Position numbers and translations under genes: made by a program. From positions 62,001 through 126,000 of the forward strand of contig NZ_VRUU01000002.1 of the NCBI RefSeq assembly GCF_008039875.1: DNA of 64,000 nt, given 5' to 3'. Below the pieces are notes generated by a model. The model was given only the letters and a program-made list of their open reading frames with translations. It was not told where the DNA came from and did not search any database. The DNA comes from Methylobacterium sp. WL119. GTDB lineage: Bacteria; Pseudomonadota; Alphaproteobacteria; Rhizobiales; Beijerinckiaceae. Positions within the stretch are counted from its first letter, which is position 1, and the number at the start of each line of letters is the position of its first letter. Below are positions 1 to 8,660 of the stretch, piece after piece.

Positions 1-2019
1 GCACCCGGCGGCGTGCGCCGCTTCTCAATGAGCTTCTATCCCCTCCGCGGCACCTCCTCTGAGGTCGAGCCGGCGATCGAGGGCGTCGGCATCGTCGTTC
101 TCGACGAGACCCTGCGCTGGATGGTCGAGGAGCGCATGCGCCGCAGCGAGGAGCGCTTCCGCTCGCTGATCGAAGCGAGCGCGTCGATCGTCTGGACCGC
201 GACGGCCGAGGGTACCCTGCACCCGCGGCAGGCCTCCTGGACGCGCTTCACCGGCCAGGACGACGCGGCCTATGGCGGCGAGGGCTTCCTCGACGCGATC
301 CACGTGGACGACCGGGGGCATACGGCCGAGGCCTGGACCGTGGCGGTCTCGACACTGCAGCCCTACGAGACCGAGCACCGCCTGCGCCGGGCCGACGGCG
401 AGTACCGCCACATGGCGGTGCGCGCCGTGCCGATCCTCGCCGAGGACGGGCGCCTGCGGGAATGGGTCGGCACGCATACCGACATCACCGAGCGCAAGGC
501 GGCCGAGGCCGCCGTCGAGGCGGCTCGTCAGGCGGCGGAGGACGCCAACCGCGCCAAGAGCCAGTTCCTGGCTAACATGAGCCACGAGCTGCGCACGCCG
601 CTTTCCGCGGTGATCGGCTATTCCGAGATGCTGCAGGAGGAGCTGGAAGACCTCGGCGAGCCCTCGCTGATCGCCGACATGAAGAAGATCGAGTCGAACG
701 CCCGCCACCTTCTCGGGCTGATCAACGACGTCCTCGACCTGTCGAAGATCGAGGCCGAGCGCGTGGAGATCTACGCCGAGGACTTCTCCGTCGCCGAGGT
801 CGTGGCCGAGGTCGCCGCCACGGTCGAGGGTCTGATCGCCAAGAAGGAGAACGCTCTCGACCTGACGATCGCCGAGGACGTCGGCACGGCGCATACCGAC
901 GTGACCAAGCTGCGCCAGTGCCTGATCAACCTTCTGAGCAACGCGGCGAAGTTCACCGAGAACGGTCGCATCGGCCTCGCCGTGACGCGCGATGCGGAGG
1001 CCAGGCTCTGCTTCGCGGTCAGCGATACCGGGATCGGGATGACCGACGAGCAGGTCGGGCGGCTGTTCGAGCGCTTCACCCAGGCCGACGCCTCCACGAC
1101 CCGACGCTTCGGCGGCACCGGGCTCGGCCTCTCGATCACCCGCGCCTTCGCCGAGCTGCTGGGCGGCACCGTCGAGGTCGCGAGCCGGGAGGGCGCAGGC
1201 AGCACCTTCACGCTGATCCTGCCGGCGCAGTTCTCCGGCCCCGACGCCGGAGCGGCACACGGGGAGGATACGGCGGTGGGAAACCGCATCCTCGTCATCG
1301 ACGACGATGCGGCGACGCGCGACCTGCTCGCGCGCTTCCTCGAGAAGGAAGGCTTCGTCGTCTCCACGGCGGAGGACGGACGCCAGGGCCTGGAACGGGC
1401 CAGGGCCCTGCGTCCCCGCGCGATCCTCCTCGACGTGACCATGCCGCGGATGGACGGCTGGTCGGTGCTGCGCGCGCTCCGGGCCGACCCCGAGCTCGGC
1501 GCGACGCCGATCATCATGGTGACGGTGCTCGACGAGCAGAACCTCGCCTTCTCGCTCGGCGCCACCGACTACCTGCACAAGCCGATCGAGTGGGGGCACC
1601 TCAAGGCCGTCACCGACCGGTTCCGTCCCGGCAATGCCGAGGGACCGATCCTCGTCGTCGAGGACGATCCCGACGCCCGCGAGCGCGTGACGACCTTCCT
1701 AGAACGCGAGGGCTTTCCGGTGCGCTCGGCCGAGCACGGCAAAATCGCGCTGGAGGAGGTGGCGCGGGAGAAGCCCGCCCTCGTTCTCCTCGACCTGATG
1801 ATGCCGGAGATGGACGGCTTCGGCTTCCTGCGCGCCCTGCGGACGCGGGCGGAGTGGCGCGACATCCCCGTGGTGGTGCTCACCGCCAAGGACATCACGG
1901 CCGAGGACCGACGCCGGCTCGCCGGGCAGGCGGACCGGGTGATCAGCAAGGGCTCGGTCAGCCTGTCGGACCTGGCTCAGGAGGTGCGGGGTCTGGTGGG
2001 GATTCCGGCGCGGGATTGA
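1..2019 (+). CDS. Hybrid sensor histidine kinase with two receiver domains (5' truncated)
   Basis: The frame is open to the left edge, and its first residues look like the end of a PAS domain followed by the usual helix (RMRRSEERFRSL), so the true start lies outside the window; GTG at 13 is only the first internal start codon. Numbering from 13: a PAS fold at about 45-160, the H-box SHELRTPLSAVIGY with phospho-acceptor His191, and a HATPase domain with N-box NLLSNAAKF and the G-boxes. Two receiver domains follow, with phospho-acceptors Asp474 (LLDVTMPRMDG) and Asp594 (LLDLMMPEMDG). No transmembrane segment is visible in this part, so what remains looks cytosolic. Known for the family: autophosphorylation on His, then transfer to an internal receiver and on to a partner. 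The signal and the partner cannot be told from this window. Confidence 0.9.
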   Translation, partial: APGGVRRFSMSFYPLRGTSSEVEPAIEGVGIVVLDETLRWMVEERMRRSEERFRSLIEASASIVWTATAEGTLHPRQASWTRFTGQDDAAYGGEGFLDAIHVDDRGHTAEAWTVAVSTLQPYETEHRLRRADGEYRHMAVRAVPILAEDGRLREWVGTHTDITERKAAEAAVEAARQAAEDANRAKSQFLANMSHELRTPLSAVIGYSEMLQEELEDLGEPSLIADMKKIESNARHLLGLINDVLDLSKIEAERVEIYAEDFSVAEVVAEVAATVEGLIAKKENALDLTIAEDVGTAHTDVTKLRQCLINLLSNAAKFTENGRIGLAVTRDAEARLCFAVSDTGIGMTDEQVGRLFERFTQADASTTRRFGGTGLGLSITRAFAELLGGTVEVASREGAGSTFTLILPAQFSGPDAGAAHGEDTAVGNRILVIDDDAATRDLLARFLEKEGFVVSTAEDGRQGLERARALRPRAILLDVTMPRMDGWSVLRALRADPELGATPIIMVTVLDEQNLAFSLGATDYLHKPIEWGHLKAVTDRFRPGNAEGPILVVEDDPDARERVTTFLEREGFPVRSAEHGKIALEEVAREKPALVLLDLMMPEMDGFGFLRALRTRAEWRDIPVVVLTAKDITAEDRRRLAGQADRVISKGSVSLSDLAQEVRGLVGIPARD

Positions 2020-2069
2020 GAAGGGCGCATCTGCCCGAAACGATCGCGCGAGCGATCACGGTGGCCATG

Positions 2070-2200
2070 CCCTCCCCGTCATCCCGGGGCGCCGAAGGCG
2101 AACCCGCGCTCCGGAACCGCAGGTCCTGCTCCAACTTGCGCCCTCGGCGGTTCTGGATCCCGGGCCCCGCTGCGCCGACCCGGGACGACGACGGTGGTTC
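2070..2200. repeat. Intergenic palindromic repeat element, copy A
   Basis: The gap between the kinase and fpr carries a short GC-rich element. Its first 23 bases (2070-2092) recur identically at 8504-8526. Further on, ATCCCGGG-type and CCCGGGAC-type arms (about 2081-2088, 2157-2164 and 2179-2187) can fold back on each other. It lies past the 3' ends of two convergent genes, so it may double as a terminator. This is the kind of dispersed extragenic palindrome common in alphaproteobacteria; only two copies are visible here. Confidence 0.55.
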
Positions 2201-2220
2201 TCGGCGGGTCCCGGAAGACC

Positions 2221-2994
2221 CTACTTCTCGACGAAGGCCTTCTCGATCACGTAGTGACCGGCCTCGCCGTGGTTGCCCTCCTCGTAGCCGCCGTTGGTCA
2301 GCAGCTCGCGGGTGTCGCGGATCATGTCGGGGCTGCCGCAGAGCATGAAGCGGTCGTTCTCGACCGACATGTTCGGCAGGCCGATATCCTCGAACAGCTT
2401 GCCCGAGGTCATCAGGTCGGTGATGCGGCCGCGGTTGCGGAACGGCTCGCGGGTCACGGTCGGGTAGTAGATCAGCTGCGCGCTGATCATCTCGCCGAGG
2501 AACTCGTGCTTCGGCAGGCTCTCGGTGATGGTCTCGCCGTAGGCGAGCTCCTGCACCTGCCGGCAGCCGTGGACGAGCACGACCTTCTCGAAGCGCTCGT
2601 AGGTCTCCGGGTCCTTGATGATCGACATGAAGGGCGCGAGCCCGGTGCCGGTACCGAGGAGGTAGAGGTTCTTGCCCGGAAGCAGGTTGTCGAGCACCAG
2701 CGTGCCGGTGGGCTTCTTGCCGACGATGATCGGGTCGCCGACCTTGAGGTGCTGCAGCTTCGAGGTGAGCGGGCCGGCCTCGACCTTGATCGAGAAGAAT
2801 TCCAGCTCCTCCTCGTAGTTGGCCGAGACGACGCTGTAGGCGCGCAGCAGCGGCCGGCCTTCGACCTCGATGCCGATCATCGTGAACTCGCCGTTCCGGA
2901 AGCGGAAGGCCGGATCGCGGGTCGTGCGGAAGGAGAAGAGCGTGTCGGTCCAGTGGTGGACCGACAGAACGCGCTCCTCGTAGAACTTGCTCAT
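2221..2994 (-). CDS. fpr: Ferredoxin--NADP reductase
   Basis: A 257-residue FAD enzyme that transfers electrons between NADPH and ferredoxin or flavodoxin in the cytosol. The FAD-binding motif RAYSVVSANYEE is at about residues 50-61, the glycine-rich NADP site GTGTGLAPFMSII follows at about 115-127, and the protein ends AFVEK, as bacterial-type (Azotobacter/Rhodobacter subclass) FNRs do. The ATG at 2994 was chosen because it gives the family length; an upstream in-frame extension to 3093 has no family similarity. In this family the role is usually redox poise and oxidative-stress response. It is monocistronic as far as the window shows. Confidence 0.93.
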   Translation of the reverse strand: MSKFYEERVLSVHHWTDTLFSFRTTRDPAFRFRNGEFTMIGIEVEGRPLLRAYSVVSANYEEELEFFSIKVEAGPLTSKLQHLKVGDPIIVGKKPTGTLVLDNLLPGKNLYLLGTGTGLAPFMSIIKDPETYERFEKVVLVHGCRQVQELAYGETITESLPKHEFLGEMISAQLIYYPTVTREPFRNRGRITDLMTSGKLFEDIGLPNMSVENDRFMLCGSPDMIRDTRELLTNGGYEEGNHGEAGHYVIEKAFVEK

Positions 2995-3131
2995 CGACTG
3001 AGGTGTCCCGAATCCCGATGGGTTTGGCGGTCTTTTCGCAGTTGCGGAACGCAGGTCAAGACGCGCCGACGACACACAGCTATGCAACCGCAACTGATTG
3101 GAATCGCTCTTAATACCCGCGGCGATCCGAC

Positions 3132-4064
3132 CTAGAGCGGCTTCAGCCCGGCCTCGATCTCGGCGCGCCGCGGCTCGAGGAACGGCGGCAGGGCGAGGCC
3201 CTGACCGAGCCGGTCGAGCGGCTCGTCGGCGGTGAAGCCGGGGCCGTCGGTGGCGATCTCGAACAGGATGCCGTTCGGCTCGCGGAAATACAGGCTACGG
3301 AAGTAGTAGCGGTCGACCGGACCGCTCGACGGCATCCGCCGCACCTGGAGCCGGTCGGCCCAGGCTGCGTAATCCGCATCGGGGATGCGGAAGGCGACGT
3401 GGTGCACCGCGCCGGCGCCCTGGCGGGCGGGGGCGGAGGCGTCGCCGACGAGCTGCACCTCGGCGGCCGACCCGCCCTCCCCCATGGCGAAGACGTGGAC
3501 CGTTCCCTCAGGCGCCTCGAAGCTGCGGTCATGCCGCATCCCGAGGACGTCCACGAGCACCGAGCCGGTCCGCTCCGGCTGAGCGACGGCGAGGCGGATC
3601 GGGCCGAGCCCGCGGATCTGATGCTCGGGCATCACCGGGCTGCCGGCCCAGGGGTGCGCATCGCCCGCGCCGCCGTCGTCGACGAGGCTCAGGCGCTGGC
3701 CTTCCGGATCCTCGAAATCCAGGGTCAGGCGTCCGTCGCGCTCGACCGGCTCGGAGTGGGCCACGCCCTCCCGCGCGAGGCGCTCGCGCCAAGCGTCGAT
3801 CGCCGCCGGGCCGGCGACGCGCAGGTGCGTGCGGGTGATGCTGTTCGTCCCGCGCCGCTCGGGCGGCGCCGGCCAGTCGAAGAAGGTCACGTCGGTGCCG
3901 GGCGAGGCCAGCCCGTCGGCGTAGAACAGGTGGTAGGCCGAGACGTCGTCCTGGTTCACCGTCTTCTTGACGAGCCGCAGGCCGAGCACGCGGGTGTAGA
4001 ACGCGTGGTTCTCCGCGGCCCGCGCGGTGATGGCGGTGAGATGGTGGATCCCGGTGAGCTGCAT
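3132..4064 (-). CDS. VOC-family ring-cleaving dioxygenase (hydroquinone/catechol type)
   Basis: About 310 residues with two tandem glyoxalase/VOC modules. The first begins [10 protein letters not shown] with [19 protein letters not shown], and the second carries [11 protein letters not shown] and, near the C-terminus, [12 protein letters not shown]; these provide the usual His/His/Glu metal ligands. The ending [15 protein letters not shown] is typical of the MhqO/MhqE-like branch annotated as ring-cleaving dioxygenase. The ATG at 4064 was chosen for the VOC start and a GGAAG about 12 nt upstream; ATGs at 4076 and 4121 are also in frame. The substrate is not known, and quinone or hydroquinone detoxification is an inference from the family. 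Confidence 0.8.
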   Translation of the reverse strand: MQLTGIHHLTAITARAAENHAFYTRVLGLRLVKKTVNQDDVSAYHLFYADGLASPGTDVTFFDWPAPPERRGTNSITRTHLRVAGPAAIDAWRERLAREGVAHSEPVERDGRLTLDFEDPEGQRLSLVDDGGAGDAHPWAGSPVMPEHQIRGLGPIRLAVAQPERTGSVLVDVLGMRHDRSFEAPEGTVHVFAMGEGGSAAEVQLVGDASAPARQGAGAVHHVAFRIPDADYAAWADRLQVRRMPSSGPVDRYYFRSLYFREPNGILFEIATDGPGFTADEPLDRLGQGLALPPFLEPRRAEIEAGLKPL

Positions 4065-4168
4065 CGGCGAGAGCATCTTCCGTCGAAGCGGTCGCCGGTC
4101 CGGCGAAAGAACGTGCGGCACCGCGAAGAGATGGAACAGTCCCCACGACGGGGGTCATCGAGCCTGTG

Positions 4169-5467
4169 TCAGAGGCCGACCGGCCGCCCCGCGGCGACGA
4201 CCAGCATCCGGCCGTCGGCGAAGGTCCGCGCGCCGGCGCGGCGGATGTCGTCCTGCGTGACCGAGGATACCAGGGCGTTGCGGCGCTCGATGTAGTCCAT
4301 CCCGAGGCCTTCGAACGCGATCTGCACCAGCTGGTGGGCGATCTTGGTCGAGGTGTCGAAGCCGAGTGCGTAGGAGCCGGTCAGGTAGTCCTTGGCCTTC
4401 TGCAACTCCTCGTCGTCCGGGCCGTCGGCGATCAGGCGGTTGATCTCGTCGCCGATGACCGACAGCGCCTCGCCGACGCGCTCGTTCTTGGTCGCGGTGT
4501 AGCCCCAGGTCATCGCCGCCGAGCGGTGGCTGACCAGCGAGGTCCCGACCGAGTAGGCGAGGCCGCGCTTCTCGCGGACCTCTTGGAACAGCCGTGAGGT
4601 GAAGGCGCCGCCGCCGAGGATGTGGTTGAGCACGTAGGCGGGAATGAAGTCGGGGTCGCGCCAAGCGACGCCAGCCATGCCGAAGCGGATCACCGATTGC
4701 GGCACGTCGAGATCGACGACGACGCGCTTGCCGAGGTCGCCCACCGTGGTCCGCTCGATCGCGCGCAGGCCGCCGGCCTCGGGCAGCGCACCGAAGGCGC
4801 GGTCGAGGCTCGCGGCGAGCTGCTCGGCGCCGATCGCGCCGACGGCTGCGACCTTCACCGCGCCGCGACCGAGCAGCCGGGCATGCATCGCCACGAGGTC
4901 GTCGCGGGTGATCGCCGAGACCGCCTCGATCGTGCCCGAGGACGGGCGTCCGTAGGCGTGCCCGGCGAACGCTTCGGCGAAGAAGCGGCGCGAGGCCATC
5001 ACGCCCGGATCGTTCTGCTGGTAGCGCAGGCCGGCGATCACCTGGCCGCGGACCCGCTCGATCGCGTCGGCGTCGAAGCGCGGCTTTGCGAGCGCCAGGG
5101 CCAGCAGCTCGATCGCCTCGTCGGCGTGCTTGACCAGCATCTTCAGCGAGCCGCCGATCGCGTCGGGGCCGGCATGGAACGACAGCTCGATGGCGCGCGC
5201 CGCGAGCCGCTCCTGGAAGGCGTCGGAGCCGAGATCGCCCGCGCCCTCGTCGAGGAGGCGTGCCAGCATCTGGGCGCAGCCCGACTTGCCCTCGGGGTCC
5301 TGCGCCGCGCCGCCCTCGAAGGTGAAGGCCAGGGCGATCATCGGCACCACCGGCGATTCGACGTGCCACGCCTCGATGCCGGCGGCGGTCTGGATCGGCA
5401 GCGCCTTGGCCGGACTCGCCTTGGAGCGGACCGGGGTCTCGGCCAGGTCGGTGTCGGCGAAGTTCAT
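4169..5467 (-). CDS. M16-family (pitrilysin-like) protein lacking the HxxEH motif
   Basis: A 432-residue M16 peptidase-like protein with the typical two-lobe composition: ALAFTFEGGAAQDPEGKSG at the N-terminal lobe and, later, RLFQEVREKRGLAYSVG, the conserved R/Y region of the second half. The zinc motif HxxEH is absent: the segment aligning with it reads SGCAQMLARLLDEG. It is therefore the non-catalytic partner of the zinc-bearing paralogue encoded 60 nt upstream at 5528-6928. Such pairs are known to form heterodimers, like processing peptidase alpha/beta. No convincing signal peptide is visible at the N-terminus. Operon order from the promoter side: catalytic, then non-catalytic. Confidence 0.88.
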   Translation of the reverse strand: MNFADTDLAETPVRSKASPAKALPIQTAAGIEAWHVESPVVPMIALAFTFEGGAAQDPEGKSGCAQMLARLLDEGAGDLGSDAFQERLAARAIELSFHAGPDAIGGSLKMLVKHADEAIELLALALAKPRFDADAIERVRGQVIAGLRYQQNDPGVMASRRFFAEAFAGHAYGRPSSGTIEAVSAITRDDLVAMHARLLGRGAVKVAAVGAIGAEQLAASLDRAFGALPEAGGLRAIERTTVGDLGKRVVVDLDVPQSVIRFGMAGVAWRDPDFIPAYVLNHILGGGAFTSRLFQEVREKRGLAYSVGTSLVSHRSAAMTWGYTATKNERVGEALSVIGDEINRLIADGPDDEELQKAKDYLTGSYALGFDTSTKIAHQLVQIAFEGLGMDYIERRNALVSSVTQDDIRRAGARTFADGRMLVVAAGRPVGL

Positions 5468-5527
5468 GGACGACCTCGTTGTTCTTGATGTCTGGGTGCG
5501 GCGCCGGGCGCCGCAGGCCGAACGTCC

Positions 5528-6928
5528 CTACTCGGCGGCGATGGCCATCGGTGCGTCCGGGTCGCTGGACTTGACGAGGTAGCCGGTGACCGAGCGCGAC
5601 GGCGTCAGCCAGCGCTCGCTCGCCTCGGCCAGGCGCTCCCGGGTGACGCCCTCGATGTCGGACGGCCAGCGCCGCACTTCCTCGATGGTCTCGCCGATGG
5701 CGAGCGCGGAACCGTAGATGCGGGCGAGCGAGGACTGGCTGTCGGAGGAATACACCGTCTCGGCCACGAGGCGGGTCTTGGCCCGCTCGATCGCCTCGGC
5801 GTTCAGCGCATCCGACGGCACGCGCCGCAGCACGCGGTCGACCTCGGCCTCCAGCTTCTCCAGGCTGACGCCCTCGGCGGGCACCGCGTAGACGGAGAAG
5901 CGGGTGTCGTCGATCGCCGAGCCCATGTACCAGGCGCCCGCGTTGACCGCGAGGCCGCTCTCCATCACCAGCTTGCGGTAGAGATAGGAGGTCGAGCCGC
6001 CGCCGAGCACCTCGGCGAGCAGCTCGAGATCGTGGCAGCCGCCGTCGCGGGCGGTGATGCAGGACGGGGTGAGATAGAGCCGCTGCAGCGTCGGCTGCTC
6101 GACCTTCGGATCGGCCACCGCGAGGCGGCGCAGCGCCTTCGGCTCCGGCTCGCGGGCTCGGACGCGGATCGGGCGGGCGCCCTGCGGCGCGACGCGCCCG
6201 TAGGTCGCCTCGGCCAGGCGCCGAACCTCGTCGGGCGTCACGTCGCCGGCGACCACCAGGATCGCGTTCTCGGGGGTGTAGAAGCGCTTGTAGTAGTCGA
6301 GGGCGTGGCCGCGGTTCAGCTCCTCGATCTCGTGCATCCAGCCGATGATCGGGATGCCGTAGGGATGGTGCACGAAGAGCGAGGCGGCCATCGCCTCCGA
6401 GAGCTGGGCCGACGGGTCGGTCTCGACCCGCATGCGGCGCTCCTCGAGCACCACGTCGCGCTCCGGCGCCACCACCGCGTCGTCGAGGACGAGGCCTGTC
6501 ATGCGGTCGGCCTCGAACGCCATCATCGTGTCGAGGTTGTCGCGGGCGACGCGCTGGAAATAGGCGGTGTAGTCGTAGGAGGTGAAGGCGTTCTCCTGGC
6601 CGCCGAGGCCGGAGACGGCCTTGGAGAAGGCGCCGACCGGGTGCTTCTCGGTGCCCTTGAACATCAGGTGCTCGAGGAAGTGGGCGATGCCCGACTGGCC
6701 GAGCGGATCGTCGGCCGAGCCGTTGCGATACCAGATCATGTGGGTGACGACGGGCGCGCGGTGATCGGGCACCACCACCACGTCAAGGCCGTTGTCGAGG
6801 GTGAAGGCCGACACCTCCGGCCCGCCGGCTTCCGAGCGCCCGAACGGCGCCGCCTCGGCGCGTCCCGCATTCGCGAAACGGCCGCCGGCCGGGAACAGGG
6901 TGGGCGTCGCCTTCCTGAGCAGATGCAT
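5528..6928 (-). CDS. M16-family zinc peptidase (pitrilysin-like), catalytic subunit
   Basis: 466 residues. The inverted zinc motif HFLEH is at residues 83-87 within SGIAHFLEHLMFKGTEKHP, and the conserved NAFTSYDYTAYFQRV follows about 30 residues later, supplying the distal acidic region. The second lobe has YLYRKLVMESGLAV. Known for the family: metallo-endopeptidases that degrade or process short peptides and work with an inactive paralogue, here the next gene (4169-5467). The ATG at 6928 is the first in-frame start and gives a short basic N-terminal extension without an obvious signal sequence. Its upstream region carries three spaced GTCCCG repeats that may be regulatory. Confidence 0.9.
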   Translation of the reverse strand: MHLLRKATPTLFPAGGRFANAGRAEAAPFGRSEAGGPEVSAFTLDNGLDVVVVPDHRAPVVTHMIWYRNGSADDPLGQSGIAHFLEHLMFKGTEKHPVGAFSKAVSGLGGQENAFTSYDYTAYFQRVARDNLDTMMAFEADRMTGLVLDDAVVAPERDVVLEERRMRVETDPSAQLSEAMAASLFVHHPYGIPIIGWMHEIEELNRGHALDYYKRFYTPENAILVVAGDVTPDEVRRLAEATYGRVAPQGARPIRVRAREPEPKALRRLAVADPKVEQPTLQRLYLTPSCITARDGGCHDLELLAEVLGGGSTSYLYRKLVMESGLAVNAGAWYMGSAIDDTRFSVYAVPAEGVSLEKLEAEVDRVLRRVPSDALNAEAIERAKTRLVAETVYSSDSQSSLARIYGSALAIGETIEEVRRWPSDIEGVTRERLAEASERWLTPSRSVTGYLVKSSDPDAPMAIAAE

Positions 6929-7007
6929 TCCGTCTTCCCTCGTGCGGCCCCGAGGGACCGTCCGTTTCTGGTTCGATGCGGGGCTCCGAGCGCGCCGGCA
7001 TCGTCTT

Positions 7008-7068
7008 AAATGGCACGTCCCGTATCTAAATTGGCAAGTCCCGTACCGGATTTGCCAGTCCCGGTCCC
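7008..7068. repeat. Three helically phased GTCCCG direct repeats upstream of the M16 operon
   Basis: Three imperfect units of about 20 bases follow each other at 7008-7026, 7028-7047 and 7049-7068. Each contains GTCCCG (7017-7022, 7038-7043, 7058-7063), with core-to-core spacing of 21 and 20 bases, about two helical turns. Units 2 and 3 also present TGGCAA (7032-7037) and TTGCCA (7052-7057) as an inverted pair. The array lies 80-140 bases before the M16 start codon, so a regulator-binding site is plausible but unproven. Confidence 0.5.
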
Positions 7069-7106
7069 GTGCGGAACCGAGACGCGCCGTGTGTCACATC
7101 CGCACC

Positions 7107-7757
7107 TCAGCGCGCCCGCTGCTCACGCAGATAGACACCCGGATCGGCTTCGTCGCGCTCGCGGGTCGGGTTGTTGATCGGGTCGGTGGTGTTGCGGACG
7201 ATCTTCCGCGGCGGCTGGCGATAGCCCTTGGGCGGGTCGGTGAGCACGTCGCGCGACGGCTCGGCCGCCGCCGGCTCCGTCTTCTCGTTGCCGATCCCCC
7301 GGATCAGGTCGAGCGGGTTGACCCAAGAATCCTCGCGGCTGTTCTCGCCGGGCTTGCGCTCGATCTCGCGGGTCAGGTTGGCGTCGGCGCGCCGGCCGGA
7401 CCGCATCTCGTCGATCGAGAGCGTCGCGTTGTTGTCCTCGTAGCGACCCTGCGCCTGGCTGCCCTTGGGCAGACGGCGCTCGGCGGCGGCGCGCTCGCGC
7501 TCGACCACCTCGGGTTCCTTGGGCCATTGCGCCGAGGCGGCGCCGGCGCGGGGCGCCGGAAGGGACTTCCCGTCGAGCTTGGGCGGCATCACCAGCGGCG
7601 CGCGCTCGCGATACTCGATCGGCGCCTGCGGCTTCTCGAGAAGGCCGATGCCGCTCAAGGTGTTGCGCAGCAATTCGCCCGTTTCCTGGGCCTGGACCGC
7701 CGACGGCAGGGCGATCGCCGCCGCCGCCATGAGAATGAGCTCCCGATACCCGATCAT
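7107..7757 (-). CDS. Secreted DUF3035-like protein of unknown function
   Basis: A 216-residue protein beginning with a signal peptide: MIGYRELILMAAAAIALPSA with a probable AQA cleavage site near residue 24. The mature part has GLLEKPQAPIEYRERAPLVMPP, which resembles the conserved start of DUF3035 proteins, and is otherwise low-complexity, charged and proline-rich. No catalytic motif is visible. The frame stays open far upstream, but the ATG at 7757 is the start that yields the signal peptide. Position supports the call: in many alphaproteobacteria a DUF3035 gene sits between lspA and M16 peptidase genes, as here. Some members are lipoproteins; this copy shows no clear lipobox, so I call it periplasmic. 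Confidence 0.7.
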   Translation of the reverse strand: MIGYRELILMAAAAIALPSAVQAQETGELLRNTLSGIGLLEKPQAPIEYRERAPLVMPPKLDGKSLPAPRAGAASAQWPKEPEVVERERAAAERRLPKGSQAQGRYEDNNATLSIDEMRSGRRADANLTREIERKPGENSREDSWVNPLDLIRGIGNEKTEPAAAEPSRDVLTDPPKGYRQPPRKIVRNTTDPINNPTRERDEADPGVYLREQRAR

Positions 7758-7936
7758 GATGCCCCGCAGCTTGCCCACCGATGCCCGATCCCCGTTCCGG
7801 GGTTCTCGAAGCGGCCGCACGGTTGACGGCCTGATCCGGCGCTTCGGGTCTGGGACCGGTTTCCGGCGATCGTATGGCGCCTTGACCGCTCCCGGCCAGC
7901 CGCCGGCGACAGGTGGCTGTGGATGTGGTCTCCCGG

Positions 7937-8437
7937 TCACGCCGGCGGCGGCTCGCCCGGCAGGCCGGGGCGCCGCTCCGGCAGCACGCTGTCGAGGATC
8001 AGCCCGACGACGCCCGCCACGATCGCCGCGTCGGCGATGTTGAACACGTACCAGGACCAGGCCCCGGCATGCAGGTGGACGAAGTCGAACACCGCGCCGT
8101 AGGCCGCCCGGTCGATCGCGTTGCCGAGCGCGCCCCCGGCGATCAGCCCGAGCGCGGTCGCGAGCAGGCGCGAACCGGTGCGGGTCATCCACACGCTGAG
8201 GCCGAGGGCCGCCGCGAGCGACAGCGCCACCAGCAGCCAGCGGCCGATGCCGCCCTCTTGCTGGAACAGGCCGTAGGACACGCCCCTGTTCCAGACCACA
8301 ACGAACTCGGCGTAGGGGCCGAAGCGCCAGGGCTGGGTCAGCACCAGGTCGGTACCGAAGTAGAGCCCCAGCTTCGAGGCCTGATCGAGGATCAGCGTCG
8401 TGAGCAGGGCGAGGAGTCCGAGGCGCACGGGCGTCAT
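7937..8437 (-). CDS. lspA: Lipoprotein signal peptidase (signal peptidase II)
   Basis: A 166-residue inner-membrane aspartyl protease that removes signal peptides from prolipoproteins after diacylglyceryl transfer. Four hydrophobic segments are visible. The family signatures are present: [32 protein letters not shown] with the first catalytic Asp in NAIDR, and [14 protein letters not shown] with the second Asp in NIADA. Length is normal. The order ileS, lspA, DUF3035-like, M16, M16 on one strand is a common alphaproteobacterial arrangement, with a repeat-bearing gap of about 220 bases between ileS and lspA. Confidence 0.95.
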   Translation of the reverse strand: MTPVRLGLLALLTTLILDQASKLGLYFGTDLVLTQPWRFGPYAEFVVVWNRGVSYGLFQQEGGIGRWLLVALSLAAALGLSVWMTRTGSRLLATALGLIAGGALGNAIDRAAYGAVFDFVHLHAGAWSWYVFNIADAAIVAGVVGLILDSVLPERRPGLPGEPPPA

Positions 8438-8503
8438 CGGGTAGCCCCATCTTCCGTCGCGACGGCGACGGAACGCGGACGGGTCGCGAACGGGGTTCCC
8501 CCA

Positions 8504-8655
8504 CCCTCCCCGTCATCCCGGGGCGCTGTTGCGCAGATCCGGGAAGACCGGATCGGATCCGCGGCGGTGCGCGCCGCGCCGGCCACGCGCTCCCCTGTCC
8601 CGACCCGCTTCGCGGGCCACCCTCCCCCGCAGAGGGGGGAGAGAGACGGTTCCGA
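8504..8655. repeat. Intergenic palindromic repeat element, copy B
   Basis: The lspA-ileS gap begins with the same 23 bases seen at 2070-2092 (here 8504-8526). It then holds several self-complementary GC-rich stretches, including GGATCGGATCC around 8551-8561 and a CCCTCCCCC...GGGGGG fold-back at about 8622-8642. Such dispersed palindromes often act as RNA-processing or attenuation signals inside operons. I see no coding sequence here. Confidence 0.5.
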
Positions 8656-8660
8656 TCCGC

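Noticed and set aside
7011-7026. TGGCACG as a sigma-54 -24 element
   Set aside because: No GC-type -12 element at the required 10-base distance from the GG; the sequence is better explained as one unit of the GTCCCG repeat array.
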